The notes beneath the pieces are model-generated. The model saw only the letters and a list, made by a program, of their open reading frames with translations, made no database searches and had not been told where the DNA came from. A stretch of DNA of 64,000 nucleotides from positions 459,012,072-459,076,071 of the forward strand of contig NC_081406.1 in the NCBI RefSeq assembly GCF_030272615.1. The letters run 5' to 3'. This stretch comes from Cryptomeria japonica (lineage: Eukaryota; Streptophyta; Pinopsida; Cupressales; Cupressaceae). Positions within the stretch are counted from its first letter, which is position 1, and each line of letters begins with the position of its first letter. Shown here piece by piece: positions 46,146 to 56,501 of the stretch. The position numbers were made by a program, and so were the translations under genes.

Positions 46146-47198
46146 TTTTGGTGAACCCGACGTCCTATTTCTTAATTTTGATTTCTTATTTGTTAGATCT
46201 AAATATTTGCAATGTGAACTTTAAAATTTCATTTCTGAGTTTGATCTTTTTGTGAAATTTAGAGGTTAATTGCATAAAAACCCTAATTTTTCATTTTGAG
46301 GAAATTAACCGAGTGAAGTATATAATTTTTATTGTTTGTTTCAGATCTGATTTCTATTTCAAATTTGCAATTAAAATCAGTCTTTTTATTATAAAAATTA
46401 AGTGGTTAAATAGTAAAACCCTAAATTTTACGGGATCTCCTATTTCGACCTTTGACTGCTTATTTGATCTATCTAAACATCTCCAAACCAGACAATTTTC
46501 TGGAATCCATAGTAGAATCACAATATCTTTCATCTCTGAAAATTTCAAAAAATGTTTGTTGGACCGTGCATAATTTATGCATAGTCCTTGACATTTATTC
46601 TAAAATTTGGGAGTTGGATTTGCCTGTATTTTACTGCTTAAATCCAGAGATTTGGTTGATTCTATCAATTTTTAAACCTCCTAAGGTCAAAAAAAATCAA
46701 AATTGCATGTTTGATTTCCTTGCAATTTACAAAAAATCTAGATTTGAAATTGAACTTGTGCAAAATTTGGATCTTAATTCAATCTTTTAGATTTATCATT
46801 ATTTTCAGATTTGTCTTCTTACTAAAAATATTCAAAATTTCAATTCCCTCCTTTTGGCAAAATTTCAAAATCAATTGGTTAGGATCTAAAACCCTAATTT
46901 TTAAATTAAATTGGAGTTTGTGAAAATTTCAATCAAATTCATTAATTTTTAGTCCTCTAAACATTTTCCAAGTTGGCCCTATCCATTAGGTCTGGTATTC
47001 TTCAAAATTTTCTTTCAATTCATCATATTTCACAAAACCCTAATTAGGTCCTATTTCAACATTCTGAGCTTAAATTCACCTATCTATAGATCATAAAATC
47101 ACTAAATGTTCTGGAATTAGTAATAAAATCATCGTATCTATCATCCCTAAAAAATTCAAAAAGAGTTGAAGGGATCGTGCATAACTTACACACAGTCC
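45807..47198 (+). repeat. three copies of a 27-nt palindrome
   Basis: Copies lie at 45807-45833, 46561-46587 and 47172-47198. Each reads GGAY/A..GTGCATAA, then a 1-2 nt turn, then TTA..GCA..GTCC. Each can fold into a short hairpin of about 12 pairs. Spacings are 754 and 611 bp. Sequence around the copies is also related, so these are diverged long repeats with the palindrome as the best-kept part. Confidence 0.8.
46149..46165 (+). promoter_or_regulatory. candidate primer-binding site, gypsy-like
   Basis: TGGTGAACCCGACGTCC lies 3 nt after an LTR-like CA end. Its start pairs with a tRNA CCA terminus. I cannot name the tRNA with certainty. Confidence 0.45.
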
Positions 47199-47526
47199 CT
47201 GGCTTTTTTCCTGAAATTTTGGGAGACTGTTAGACTATGTTTTACTGCTCAATTCTAGAAAATTGGTTGATTTTATCGAATTTTCTTCCCTCTAACATTA
47301 AAAATAATCTCCACTTTCAACATTCAATTTTCAAGATATAGTTTAAAATTAAGTGGTTAATTAAGAACAACCCTAATTTTAAATTAAAAAATTTCAATTC
47401 AACAACATTGAATTTATAAAATTAACAGATTTTTCAGGACACCCTAATTTTAATTTTCAATCTCTTTTGGATAATTATCATCATTCCTAGAAATTACACC
47501 ATTCCTTCTTTAAATCAATTACTAAG
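46166..47526 (+). other. gypsy-like leader, repetitive, no gene
   Basis: AT-rich sequence made of diverged repeats. The blocks at 46495-46720 and 47110-47320 align with each other, sharing the palindrome, then AAATTTTGGGAG, TTTTACTGCT and TTGGTTGATT. Phe/Ile/Lys-rich open frames (46313-46923) are compositional. It ends where truncated copia element E begins. Confidence 0.5.
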
Positions 47527-48505
47527 GGCAGTGCTGATAGTAATTTATATTATAAAATCACTAATGATGATATACTGATTGTTGAAGTATTTGTTGATGA
47601 CATTTTTTTTGGAGGTGAAGATAAATTATGCATAGAATTTTCTAAGAACATGGAGAAAGAATTTGAGATGTCTATGATTGGTGAGATGAAAATTTTCTTA
47701 GGTTTGCAGATTACTCAGACTGACAAAGGTATTTTTATCTATAAAACTAAATATGTTAGGGAATTGTTGAAGAAATTTGGTATGGGAGATTCTAAACCGG
47801 TAAGTACACCTATGGTTACAAGTGAGAAATTGACAAGGAAATAGGTTTCTGTGCTGATAAATCCTACAAGATACAAATCTATGATTGGAGGTCTACTTTA
47901 TTTAACTCAAACTAGACCTGACATTATGAATGTTGTTTGTATTGTTTCAAGATTTTAGAGCGATCCTAGAGAAAATCATGAGATTGCGGTAAAAAAGATT
48001 TTTAGATACTTGCAAGGTACATCACAATATGGTTTGTGGTATCCTAAGAATGATAACTTCACTTTATGTGCATATGCATATGCTGACAGGGCTGGAGACA
48101 TTGATGACTAGAAAAGTACTTCTGGTGGAACTTTCTTTCTTGGAAAGAAGTTGGTTTCATGGATCAGCACGAAATAGTCATATACTTCTTTATCTACTGC
48201 TTGAGCTGAGTATGTTGTCACTACTACTAATCGTACACAAGTTTTTATGGATGAAGCAAATGTTGAAGGATATAAAGGTGGATTGTGATGCACTGGTAGT
48301 TATTCATTGTGATAACTCTTCTTCTATTGATATATCTATCAAGTATAACTTTTTAAAGGATAAGGTGGAAGCAAATGAAGTTAAACTGGTTTATGTGAAC
48401 ACTAAAGAACAAATTGCAGATTTTTTCACTAAACCTTTATCTAGGGAATCTTTTGAGTACCTAAGAGATAGATTGGGGGTTTCCGCACCTCTGATAGAGA
48501 CTTGA
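47527..48505 (+). pseudogene. element E RT-RNase H remnant
   Basis: The RT site EVFVDDIFFGGED is intact at about 47585-47620. It is followed by MSMIGEMKIFLGLQITQTDK and STPMVTSEKL. Stops then fall after TRK, in F-SDPRENHE (A has Gln), in IDD-KSTS (F has Gln), in STK-SYTS (A and D have Gln) and in STA-AEY. The third, fourth and Gln-aligned stops are TAG. The end shows VVIHCDNSSSIDIS, VYVNTKEQIADFFTKPL and SAPLIET then TGA at 48503-48505. A ~27-bp deletion removed part of the HSK.KHI segment. Confidence 0.9.
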
Positions 48506-48914
48506 TTGATGTGGTTTGGCATCAGTCCGATATGAATTATTAGAAACACTATTCATTCCATCACTGATGTGGGATGCTACTGCTCAGAGGGAGGAGTCAG
48601 CTTTGAGATTCATAGGCTAACATTTTTTCTTTGATATTTCTGTTAGATTTGTGGCATTCATGTCAAAGGGGGAGAGATATTGATGTGAAAAAGATAAAGA
48701 AAGAAAAAAGAAAATCATAGGGGGAGAGATAGCGATGTGAAAAATTAAGTCAAAACTTTGTAGAGATATTATTCATGGGGGGAGAGACATTGATATTCAG
48801 ATCTATATGCAGGAGATTGTTGGTTGTCTTCCATAGGGGGAGACTTGTTTGGAATTTCTTGGTACTTAGATTTTTTTCACATCTAGTGTTGCCATCAATG
48901 CCAAAGGGGGAGAT
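48506..48914 (+). other. element E 3' untranslated region with five PPT-like runs
   Basis: GGGGGAGA-type runs occur at about 48586, 48667, 48719, 48777 and 48833, before the true polypurine tract CCAAAGGGGGAGAT at 48901-48914. Three are followed by a repeated .ATTGATGTGAAAAA-like word. One arm of the PPT-flanking inverted repeat lies at 48883-48905. Confidence 0.85.
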
Positions 48915-50098
48915 TGTTGGCCATTTGGTGGAATTGATTATGTGTTGCATTGATGTTTTGTCATTGATGTCAACACTAGCTGTTTGGATACTTTACCAGC
49001 ACCCTTCTGGTCCTGGTAGGTTGAGTGGTTTTTGGTTAACTTGGATCCAACATGATCTGGTTAACTCCGGTATAATTTGGTGATGGAATTGGCTTGTTCA
49101 TAATGGCTATACTCATATTTGGTCAGTTGGTTTTGGTCTGGTGGTTGGATGCTATCCTGCTTACACAGAAGATTGGTTTCTGGTTTCGGCGAGGGTTTCA
49201 CTGGCAGATCTTTTGGTGGAGATCTTTGATGAATTGAATAAGTAGCGTTGGTGTAGCTTCTAGTAGAGTTTTAGGATGTTGTTGGTAATCTTGTTCGAGA
49301 CAGCGTTTGGATATCATTGTTGAAGAGTGTGGGCCTATACTTGGTCCTGGTTGATCTAGGTTATGGACCGGCATTAATGTAACATGTGGAGGAATTATTG
49401 TTGTATTTCTAGGATGTCTTTTGTTTTAGTCTAAGGCCAACATGGCTTTTAATGATGTAATTGGTTTATTGTCTGGTAGCTCACTTGATTGTTTATGGTC
49501 GAGGGTTTGTATAAATAAGATGTAAGATCTCATTTTAGATCATCATGGTTTTTGTAAGAGGTCATGTTCAAGGAATGTAATATGCGAATATTGCAATGTC
49601 ACTTAGATAGAGGAGTTTGTTGATCAATGGAGATCTAATTGGATGTGTAAGAGGATTTAGTCTTCTAGTATTGAGCTTGACTAGAACTATACTCAGGCAT
49701 AGGAGATGCTCTCTTTTGAAGTTCAACACTTTTCCAGATTGTAGTCTAGATTTGTATGTAGTCAATGAGACTCCTTTTTTTGATGAGAAGTGCATGCTCT
49801 AGGATGTTGGCCTTCTTGCAAGTGCAAGACGCTTCATTGTAAATTCACATACTTACTATAAAAGTATTATCTAATTGTGGGTAGGCTTCCCACTGTGTTT
49901 TTTCCCTTTACCAAGTTTCCACATACAAATATTGGTGTTGTGTGGATGGATTTTATTTTATGATTATTATTTATGCTTAATTGGATTAACTGCTATTCTA
50001 GTACTGTGGTTTTGAATTGATAATGCTTTAGGTAATATATGATAACTGATTCACCCCCCCCTTCTCATTTGTCTTCTGGTTATATGAACTGTCTAATA
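48915..50098 (+). repeat. element E 3' LTR
   Basis: 1,184 bp, TGTTGGCCATTTGG to CTGTCTAATA (the final CA has become TA). TTTTGTCATTGATGTCAACA lies at 48956-48975, a TATA word GTATAAATAAG at about 49510, and TTCACCCCCCCCTTCTC near the end. It is the same family as element A. Confidence 0.9.
49509..49519 (+). promoter_or_regulatory. candidate TATA box of the element E LTR
   Basis: GTATAAATAAG, followed by GATGTAAGATCTCATTTTAG. The same arrangement (TATA-like word, then TGTAAGAT.TCAT.TTAGATCA) occurs in LTRs A, F, G and E, supporting it as the core promoter. Confidence 0.6.
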
Positions 50099-51814
50099 CT
50101 GACATCATCAGAAAACTCAACTGTAACTGAAGAGAAGCACAGAGAGCCTGAAAATTAGAAAACACCAAGGTATGCAAGGCTAAAACATTTGGAAAATTAG
50201 ATCATTGGAGACAAAAACATGGGAGTTATGACAAGGAGAATATTGGCAAATCAAGAGGTATGTTTCATTTATCAGATTGAACCTACATCAGTAATTGAAG
50301 CTTGTAAATATGAATGTTGGATGAAATATATGGAAGATGAATTAGATCATGTAGAAAAGAACAATACTTTGAATTTAGTTCCCCAACCTAAAAATAAGAA
50401 TATTATTGGATCAAAATAGATTTTTAGAAATAAATAGAATAAGAATGGACAAGTTGTAAGAAACAAGGCTAGATTTTTTTTGCAAAGGATATTCTTAGAA
50501 GGAAGGAATTGATTATGGTGAAAATTTTGCACCAGTAGGTAGAATTGAAGTTTTTAGACTATTTCTTGCTTATGTAGCCTATAAGAACTACAAGGTTTAT
50601 CAATGGATGTTAAGTGTGCATTCCTAAATGGATAACCTGAAGAGGAATTGTTTATTGAGCAACCTAATGGATTTTTACTGATAGATGACAAAAATATGGT
50701 TTGCAGATTAAGGAAAGCCCTATATGGATTAAAACAAGCTCCTAGAGCTTGGTATGCAAGGCTGGATAAGTATCTTTTGAAGCTTGATTTTATAAAAGGT
50801 AATGCTGATAGTAACCTATATTATAAGATCACTAATGATGATATTTTGATTATTGAACTATTTGTTGATGATATCATTTTTGGAGGTGAAGAAAACATTG
50901 TGCATGAAATTTTCTGATAATATGCAGAGTGAATTTGAAATGTTTATGACTAGAGAAATAAGATTTTTTCTAGGTTTGAAGATTACTCAGACTAACAAAG
51001 GTATCTTTATCTGTCAAAGTAAGTATCTCAAGGAATTATTGAAGAAGTTTGGTATGGAAAATTCTAAAACCAGTTAGTACTCCTATGGTTACAAGTGAAA
51101 AATTATCAATTAAGGATGTATCCCCTTTAGTAAATTCTACAAGATATAAATCCATGATTGGTGGTTTTCTATATTTAACTCAGACTAGACCAAATATAAT
51201 GAATGCAGTTAGAATTGTATCAAGATTTCAAATTAATCCAAGAGAATCATGAAAGTGAAACAAAACAGATATTTCATTATTTGCAAAGAACAATTGAATA
51301 TGGTTTATGGTACCCTAAAGAGGATGACTTTACTTTATGTGCATATACAGATGCGGATTAGGTAGGTGATGTTGATGACCAGAAGAGAACATCTGGTGGA
51401 GCATTCTTCCTTGGGAAGAAGTGTGTCTCATGGATCAACAAGAAGGAGTCATGCATTTCTTTATCTACTGTTGAAGCTAAATATGTTGCAGCCGCAACCA
51501 ATTGTACTCAATCTCTATGGATGAAGCAGAAGTTGAAGGATATACAAGTGAGTTGTAATGATCTGGTAGTTATCCATTGTGATAACTCTACAATTATTGA
51601 CATATCAAATAATCCAATATTTCACTCCAAGAATAAGAACATATCAATCAGGGTTAACATTTTGAAGGAAAAGGTGGAAGCAAAAGAAGTCAGATTAGTT
51701 TATGTGAACACTAAAGAGAAGATAGCAAACATATTCACTAAACCTTTGTCTCGAGAATCATTTGAGTATTTGAGAAATAGATTGGGGGTTTCTACCCCTC
51801 TGGTAGAGACTTAA
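50099..51814 (+). pseudogene. element F RT-RNase H remnant
   Basis: The linker SENSTVTEE and GVMTRRILANQEVCFI lead into RT. VPQPKNKNIIGSK is followed by TAG where A has Trp. [15 protein letters not shown] and [11 protein letters not shown] are intact (about 50648-50917). Frameshifts near 50910, 51060 and 51250 follow. RNase H shows YTDAD-VGDVDDQKRTSGG, with TAG for Trp, and STVEAKYVAAATNCTQSLWM. The last piece (51521-51814) ends ANIFTKPLSRESFEYL and STPLVET then TAA. Confidence 0.9.
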
Positions 51815-52024
51815 ATGATGCATATGTGCATCATTTTGGTATGCATTATCAGAGCTATCCTTTGTTCTAGATTGATAAAATAATTTTACTACTTAGGGAG
51901 AGTAGTCAACCTTGAGATGTAGAGCTTTTTTATTTTGTTTGATTCTTTGGCACTATTGTCAAATGGGGAGAAATTTATGTGAAAAATTATTATTATTTAT
52001 TGATTGCACTCCTTAGGAGGATTT

Positions 52025-52877
52025 TGTTGGTATTTGGTCTTTTGTTTCAAATTTGGTTTAGAGCTTCACTGTTATATTATTTTGTTGGCAAATGCACACT
52101 CCAATGAGAAATTGTAGGTGATTGAAGGTATTATCATTGATGGCAACCTTACAATCATGTGATAGTGACAGGTAGACACAGTCACTAGCACCGACAAACT
52201 CTACACCGGCATACAGATCAACAGCACCAAAAAGAAGATTATTGGCACCCTGGCTGACAAGAATTTTGTATAGATGTATTTTGTAATTAATTGTAAAATC
52301 TTTTGTAAGCCGACACGGTGGATTGTAATGTGACTCATATATGTATCAAATCATTTTAGATCATTTAGAAGGTGTGTATAATGCGAAGTATGAAAGGAAT
52401 ATAGTAGACTTAATATGCAAATTATTGGATAAGGGTTTATGTATATTGCAGAGCTTAAACCAGTACTAAATCTGGCATAACAAATACTGATCTGAAGAAG
52501 TACAAGACATTGGATTTGTATAATCCAATTTCTTAAGTCAGTGTGACTTCTTTTATAATTGAGCAATGAGCTCTAGGCATTTGGCCTTCCTGCATGTGCA
52601 GGCCCCTATTGTAAACAATAATAGTCTCTTATTGGCCAGTAAGTGAATATTGTGGGTCACAAATCCCACCGAGGTTTTTCCCACACCGGGTTTCCTCATT
52701 AAAATATTGTGTTATGGTGTGCTTTTCATATTTTGGTTGTTGTTCTTATTTGTTGCATTATTTCTGGTTTATCGGTACATAGTTTTAATATGCTTTTCAT
52801 GTTATAAGTTAAGAAAATTATTTTATCGGTCAAATACTGATTCACCCCCCCTCTTAGTATCTTTGGGAATCCTAACA
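52025..52877 (+). repeat. LTR F, followed by a PBS
   Basis: 853 bp, TGTTGGTATTTGG to GGGAATCCTAACA. It has TATCATTGATGGCAACC at about 52131 and TTCACCCCCCCTCTTAG near the end. Its U3 differs from A, E and G. It is directly followed by ATTGGTATCAAAG. Confidence 0.88.
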
Positions 52878-52890
52878 ATTGGTATCAAAG
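52878..52890 (+). promoter_or_regulatory. primer-binding site after LTR F
   Basis: ATTGGTATCAAAG, the initiator-tRNA-Met PBS with one A for G change, abuts the LTR end. A new internal region starts here. Confidence 0.85.
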
Positions 52891-52958
52891 AAAGTGAGTT
52901 GGAAGGACTTCAATTGGAAACTCATCTCTCACCAGTTGCAACATCCTCTAAGAGTGAT

Positions 52959-53335
52959 ATGCCAGAGGTATTCAAAAGGGTAGAAAGGAAAAGAAAGCCC
53001 TCACAGGTATCCTCACCCACTCCTAGAAAAACAAGACAAAAGCAACAGCCAATGAGGCCTCCAGTTAAGAAGTTAACTCCTAAGAAGAAGAAGAAGAAGA
53101 AGGAGAAGGAAAAACAAGATATTGCTCCACTGGATAAACTCCTTAGTGAAATAACAGATGGAAAGTTGAAAAACTTTAGCAAACTATACAACACTCTTTC
53201 TGCTGATGACAAAGAAAGCATAGAAAATAGTGTAATTTTACACTTGGATATATACAAGAAATTTTTAATGGAAATTGTTGATGAAATACCCAGTAATTTG
53301 TATAGAAGACTAGAAGCTAGAAGGGTAGCCATTGT
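52959..53335 (+). CDS. lysine-rich basic ORF of a non-autonomous LTR element
   Basis: About 80 bp after a PBS, ATG at 52959 opens a stop-free frame of about 126 codons up to an LTR-end fragment. The N-terminal half is very basic and Pro-rich (RKTRQKQQPMRPPVKK, then KKKKKKKEKEK), looking like a nuclear or nucleic-acid-binding tail. The C-terminal half is mixed and helical-looking (LDKLLSEITDGKLKNFSKLY, then SADDKESIENSVILHLDIYK). I recognise no family and it is not copia Gag. The open frame continues through the LTR-end fragment to 53648, but that extension is non-coding LTR/UTR sequence. It sits between LTR F and LTR G, so it may be the cargo of a non-autonomous element. Confidence 0.5.
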
Positions 53336-53491
53336 TGAATCACCCCCCCCCCTCTCAGTATCTTTGGGAATCCTAACATATTTTATAGGAGATTGTTGGC
53401 GATCTTCCATTGGGGGAGACTTGTTTGGCATTTTCTTGTCACTTAGATGTTTTTCACATCTAGTGTTGCCATCAATGCCAAAGGGGGAGAT
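53336..53491 (+). repeat. LTR-end fragment plus 3' untranslated region of element G
   Basis: 53336-53378 repeats the last ~43 bp of LTR F (C-tract through GGGAATCCTAACA). 53379-53491 then matches the end of the element E 3' untranslated region (GGAGATTGTTGG.GATCTTCCAT, AAAGGGGGAGAT) and contains the polypurine tract. The join is a recombination product. Confidence 0.8.
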
Positions 53492-54685
53492 TGTTGGTCA
53501 TATAATGGAATTGATTATGTGTTGTATTGATGTTTTATCATTGATGTCAACACTTGTTGTTATGGTTGTTTACCAGCTTTCGGTAGAAGGATTGGATTGG
53601 AAAGATAATCAGTTGATTGTCACCGGTATGATTTGGTTGATGGAATAAGTTTGTATGGATGGTTTATATGCTTCTAAAGTATGTTTCAGTCAGTTGGTAT
53701 TGTTTTGATGATCAGATGCTATCTTATGTTCTAGTAAGCTTTCTTTATTGGTCCAGTAAGGGTTTCATCAATAGAGATTTATTGAAGATCTTTGATGTAA
53801 TGCATAAGTGGTGTTGGTGTAGCTTCTAGAAGGGATTCAGAATGTTGATGGTTATTGTGGTCGTGCCTCATTTGATTGGTGTCATTTCTTTGATGTGTGT
53901 GGATCTAATTTAGGTCCAGTGCTATCTAGGTTATGGATCAGTTTGCATGTAACATGTTGGTGGATCCTCTGATGGGCTTCCAGGATGTTTTATTAATTGG
54001 ATGATATTTGTTTATCCTTATTCCAACATGATTTATGATTTTGTTTCAAGATTATGTAATGGATCTATTGAACTATCATTTGTGTGACCGACCTAATTGG
54101 TTAGGTTCTGGGTTAGTATAAATATATGTAAGATTTCATTGTAGATCATATAGGAAATGAGCGAATAATGTAATGATAATTTGTGTAGAGGATTTGGTCG
54201 ATCATAGGTGATCGAGTTGGGTTTATGTAAGAGGTTTTAGACCTCTAGTATTGAGCTTAACCAGAAATGTAATCTAGCATGTTTGAGGCTATCACCAGAA
54301 ATTCTTCTCTCTGGATTGTAGTCCAAATATCTTGAGGTGGTTGACATCTTTGTAGTCAGTGAGACTCCATTGTAATGAGCAGTGTGCTCTGGGAAGTGTC
54401 CCTTCCTACATGTGCAGACCCCTATTGTAATCATATACTTATTGCAGAAGTATCATCTGACTGTGGGTTGGGTTTCCCACTATGGCTTTTCCCTTTCCAG
54501 GTTTTCCATGTATAAATTATGGTGTTATGTTTTATTGTTGCATGGTATTGATTCTCTGGTTTTAATTTATGCTTTAATGCTTAATCGGTTATACCGGTAT
54601 ATAAGGTTTTAAGTGCTTTAATTCACATAATCTATTAACAACTGATTCACCCCCCCCTCTTAGTTGTTCTCTTGTTATCTTAACA
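53492..54685 (+). repeat. LTR G
   Basis: 1,194 bp, TGTTGGTCATATAATGG to TTATCTTAACA, in the same family as A and E. It has TTTTATCATTGATGTCAACA near the start, AGTATAAATATATG as a TATA-like word at about 54114, and TTCACCCCCCCCTCTTAG at the end. TTAAC follows directly. Confidence 0.88.
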
Positions 54686-55273
54686 TTAACAAATTCTAGA
54701 TATTTTTACAAAAAACCCTTTCTCATGATACTTTTGAGCATCTCTAAAAGAATTTGGGAGTTATTTCTCCCTCCTCTTGAATAAAGAAGTAAAGGGTGAT
54801 GGGAGTGTTGGTGCTCTTGCAAAGTGTTTTAGAAATGTTATGCTAGCAACAATGATATTAGAGGGATTATTGGTGTATGGAATTATGGGGTGTAATGCCT
54901 CTCTAACTATAACACGGTTAAGAAGGTATCATGATGTTGAACCTATGCTTAGATACAAATGTACTAAGTATTATTTATATTGAAATGTTAATCAATGTAG
55001 ACAAAAATATATGTTAGATCTAGTAATCACTATGATCATGATGTTATAAATTTAGTTAATTATCTGAAAGTATTATGGTTATGTTTCAATGGATACTTAG
55101 ATAGAAAGGGGTGATATCAAAACATTCAAATATATGAGAGTGCATGTGATATTAAAATTTTCTTCCAATGATTTTAACACTTTAGTTATTTATATGTATA
55201 TGTTGATGTTTGGATAACAGTAGGAGAATGTTTTGATTATACTAATAAAAATGTGATTATTTGACGATGCTTT
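54686..55273 (+). pseudogene. copia RNase H tail and 3' flank
   Basis: 54690-54781 translates, across a frameshift, as DIFTK.P.SHDTFEHL...LGV-like sequence ending SPPLE and TAA. This is the C-terminal tail of copia RNase H from a different element. The remainder (54782-55273) is unrecognised. It could be that element's 3' untranslated region. Confidence 0.6.
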
Positions 55274-56381
55274 TGTTGGAATCAAGGAACACTGAGGGGG
55301 GGACTGAATCAGTGTTCTGTAATTTTTAACCTTATTAACTTGTCCTTTCAACCACTTAATGCAAATGAACAAAAGAAAGATGTAGAAACACAAAGAAAAC
55401 AACAACAACACCATAACACCAAATTTTGTACATGGAAAACCATGTTAAGGGAAAAACCGCGATGGGGATGAGACCCACAATATAAGTATACTCTATATAA
55501 TTATACAAATATTGCAATGGAAATGCACATGCACTTAGGCACACTGCCTAGAGCTCACTACACAAAAGAAATAAGGGAATTAACCTCGAAAGGCTCATTG
55601 CCTTACAAAATCTTTAAAAAAAGATAATTGGAATGCTTGAACTGAAAAATAGCATCTAAAAATGCCAACGTACATTTCCGGTTAAGCACAAAACACTTAT
55701 TCTCTAGTCACTTTGTTCCACTATTCTACTTTATTCCAGAGCATAATTCCTTCAATTGCGCATGTGAAAATGTGCACAATCGATCACAAACACTTTTCAC
55801 GCACACACTGATATAAATAATGGTCATATCCACTAGTCTTTTATATCCGCACCATGAAATTAAGTCTTCTACATATTGGCTAAAAGAACATTATCAAAAT
55901 ATTGAAACATGCAGACATAGTTGGCTCAATCCTAGCTCCAATGCATATGGAGACCAAAAAGAATTACCCACATGCTTCCCGAATGTTTGCTAAACATCCT
56001 TGAACACCAAAATTACTCTACTGATTCCAAACAATTATCAACAAACCAGAACTTTCATACAACACTATTCATCCTAAAAACCTGTATACCGGATCTTTTA
56101 GCTCAGTCAAGAATCAACACTAGAGGCTAAGATTCTAGAATAAGGTGCTCCAAACATATAACAACCTTCCTCTAGCTCCACAACACAATATCTTCAACTG
56201 AAATGAAACACCAACCACAACACTGTAAACTTCTAGATCCACTATTCTAACTTCACCAAACTTAACCAAATCTTCATTCTGACTTTCGGTAGCATCAGAT
56301 CACACATTGTAGATACAATATTTGACTTCGTTTACCATCAATGAAAACATTAGATGATCTATACAGTGTCTTTGGGCAACA
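55274..56381 (-). repeat. solo LTR K
   Basis: On the plus strand TGTTGGAATCAAGG to TTTGGGCAACA, 1,108 bp. It carries the G-tract (GAGGGGGGGACTGAATCAG) near one end and ACCATCAATGAAAACATTAG near the other, the mirror of the conserved copia LTR layout. GTACATGGAAAACC is shared with LTRs A and D. No internal region adjoins either side. Flanking 5-mers GCTTT and AATTT do not match well, so the target duplication is unconfirmed. Confidence 0.75.
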
Positions 56382-56501
56382 AATTTTATAATGATGTAAT
56401 GTTTAGATGTTTTATGAGGTTACTTAGAATGTTATGATGTGACATTGATTGGAGAATGGTTAATGATGTTTTTAGTATATTGTATTATGTGGATATGTAT
56501 G

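Larger units (their letters stand above)
47527..50098 (+). mobile_element. Ty1-copia element E, 5' truncated
   Basis: Starts abruptly inside RT (ADSNLYYKITNDDIL), continues through RNase H and a purine-rich 3' untranslated region, and ends with a complete 3' LTR (48915-50098). The coding order and LTR family match element A, on the opposite strand. gag, protease, integrase and half of RT are missing. Confidence 0.9.
50099..52877 (+). mobile_element. Ty1-copia element F, 5' truncated, with 3' LTR
   Basis: Starts in the integrase-RT linker directly against the LTR of element E, and runs through RT and RNase H to a 3' LTR at 52025-52877. The LTR is followed by a PBS, so it also serves as a left LTR for the sequence that follows. 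gag to integrase are lost. Confidence 0.85.

Noticed and set aside
48029-48505. 158-codon open frame as an intact protein
   Set aside because: Its first half is an off-frame reading of RNase H and only the second half is the true frame.
52922-53431. 169-codon minus-strand frame
   Set aside because: Antisense shadow of the lysine-rich ORF, with a Phe run opposite the Lys run.
52650-53648. A single 332-codon protein
   Set aside because: The open frame crosses an LTR end, a PBS, the lysine-rich ORF, an LTR fragment, a 3' untranslated region and a second LTR. Only the middle (52959-53335) is plausible coding sequence.
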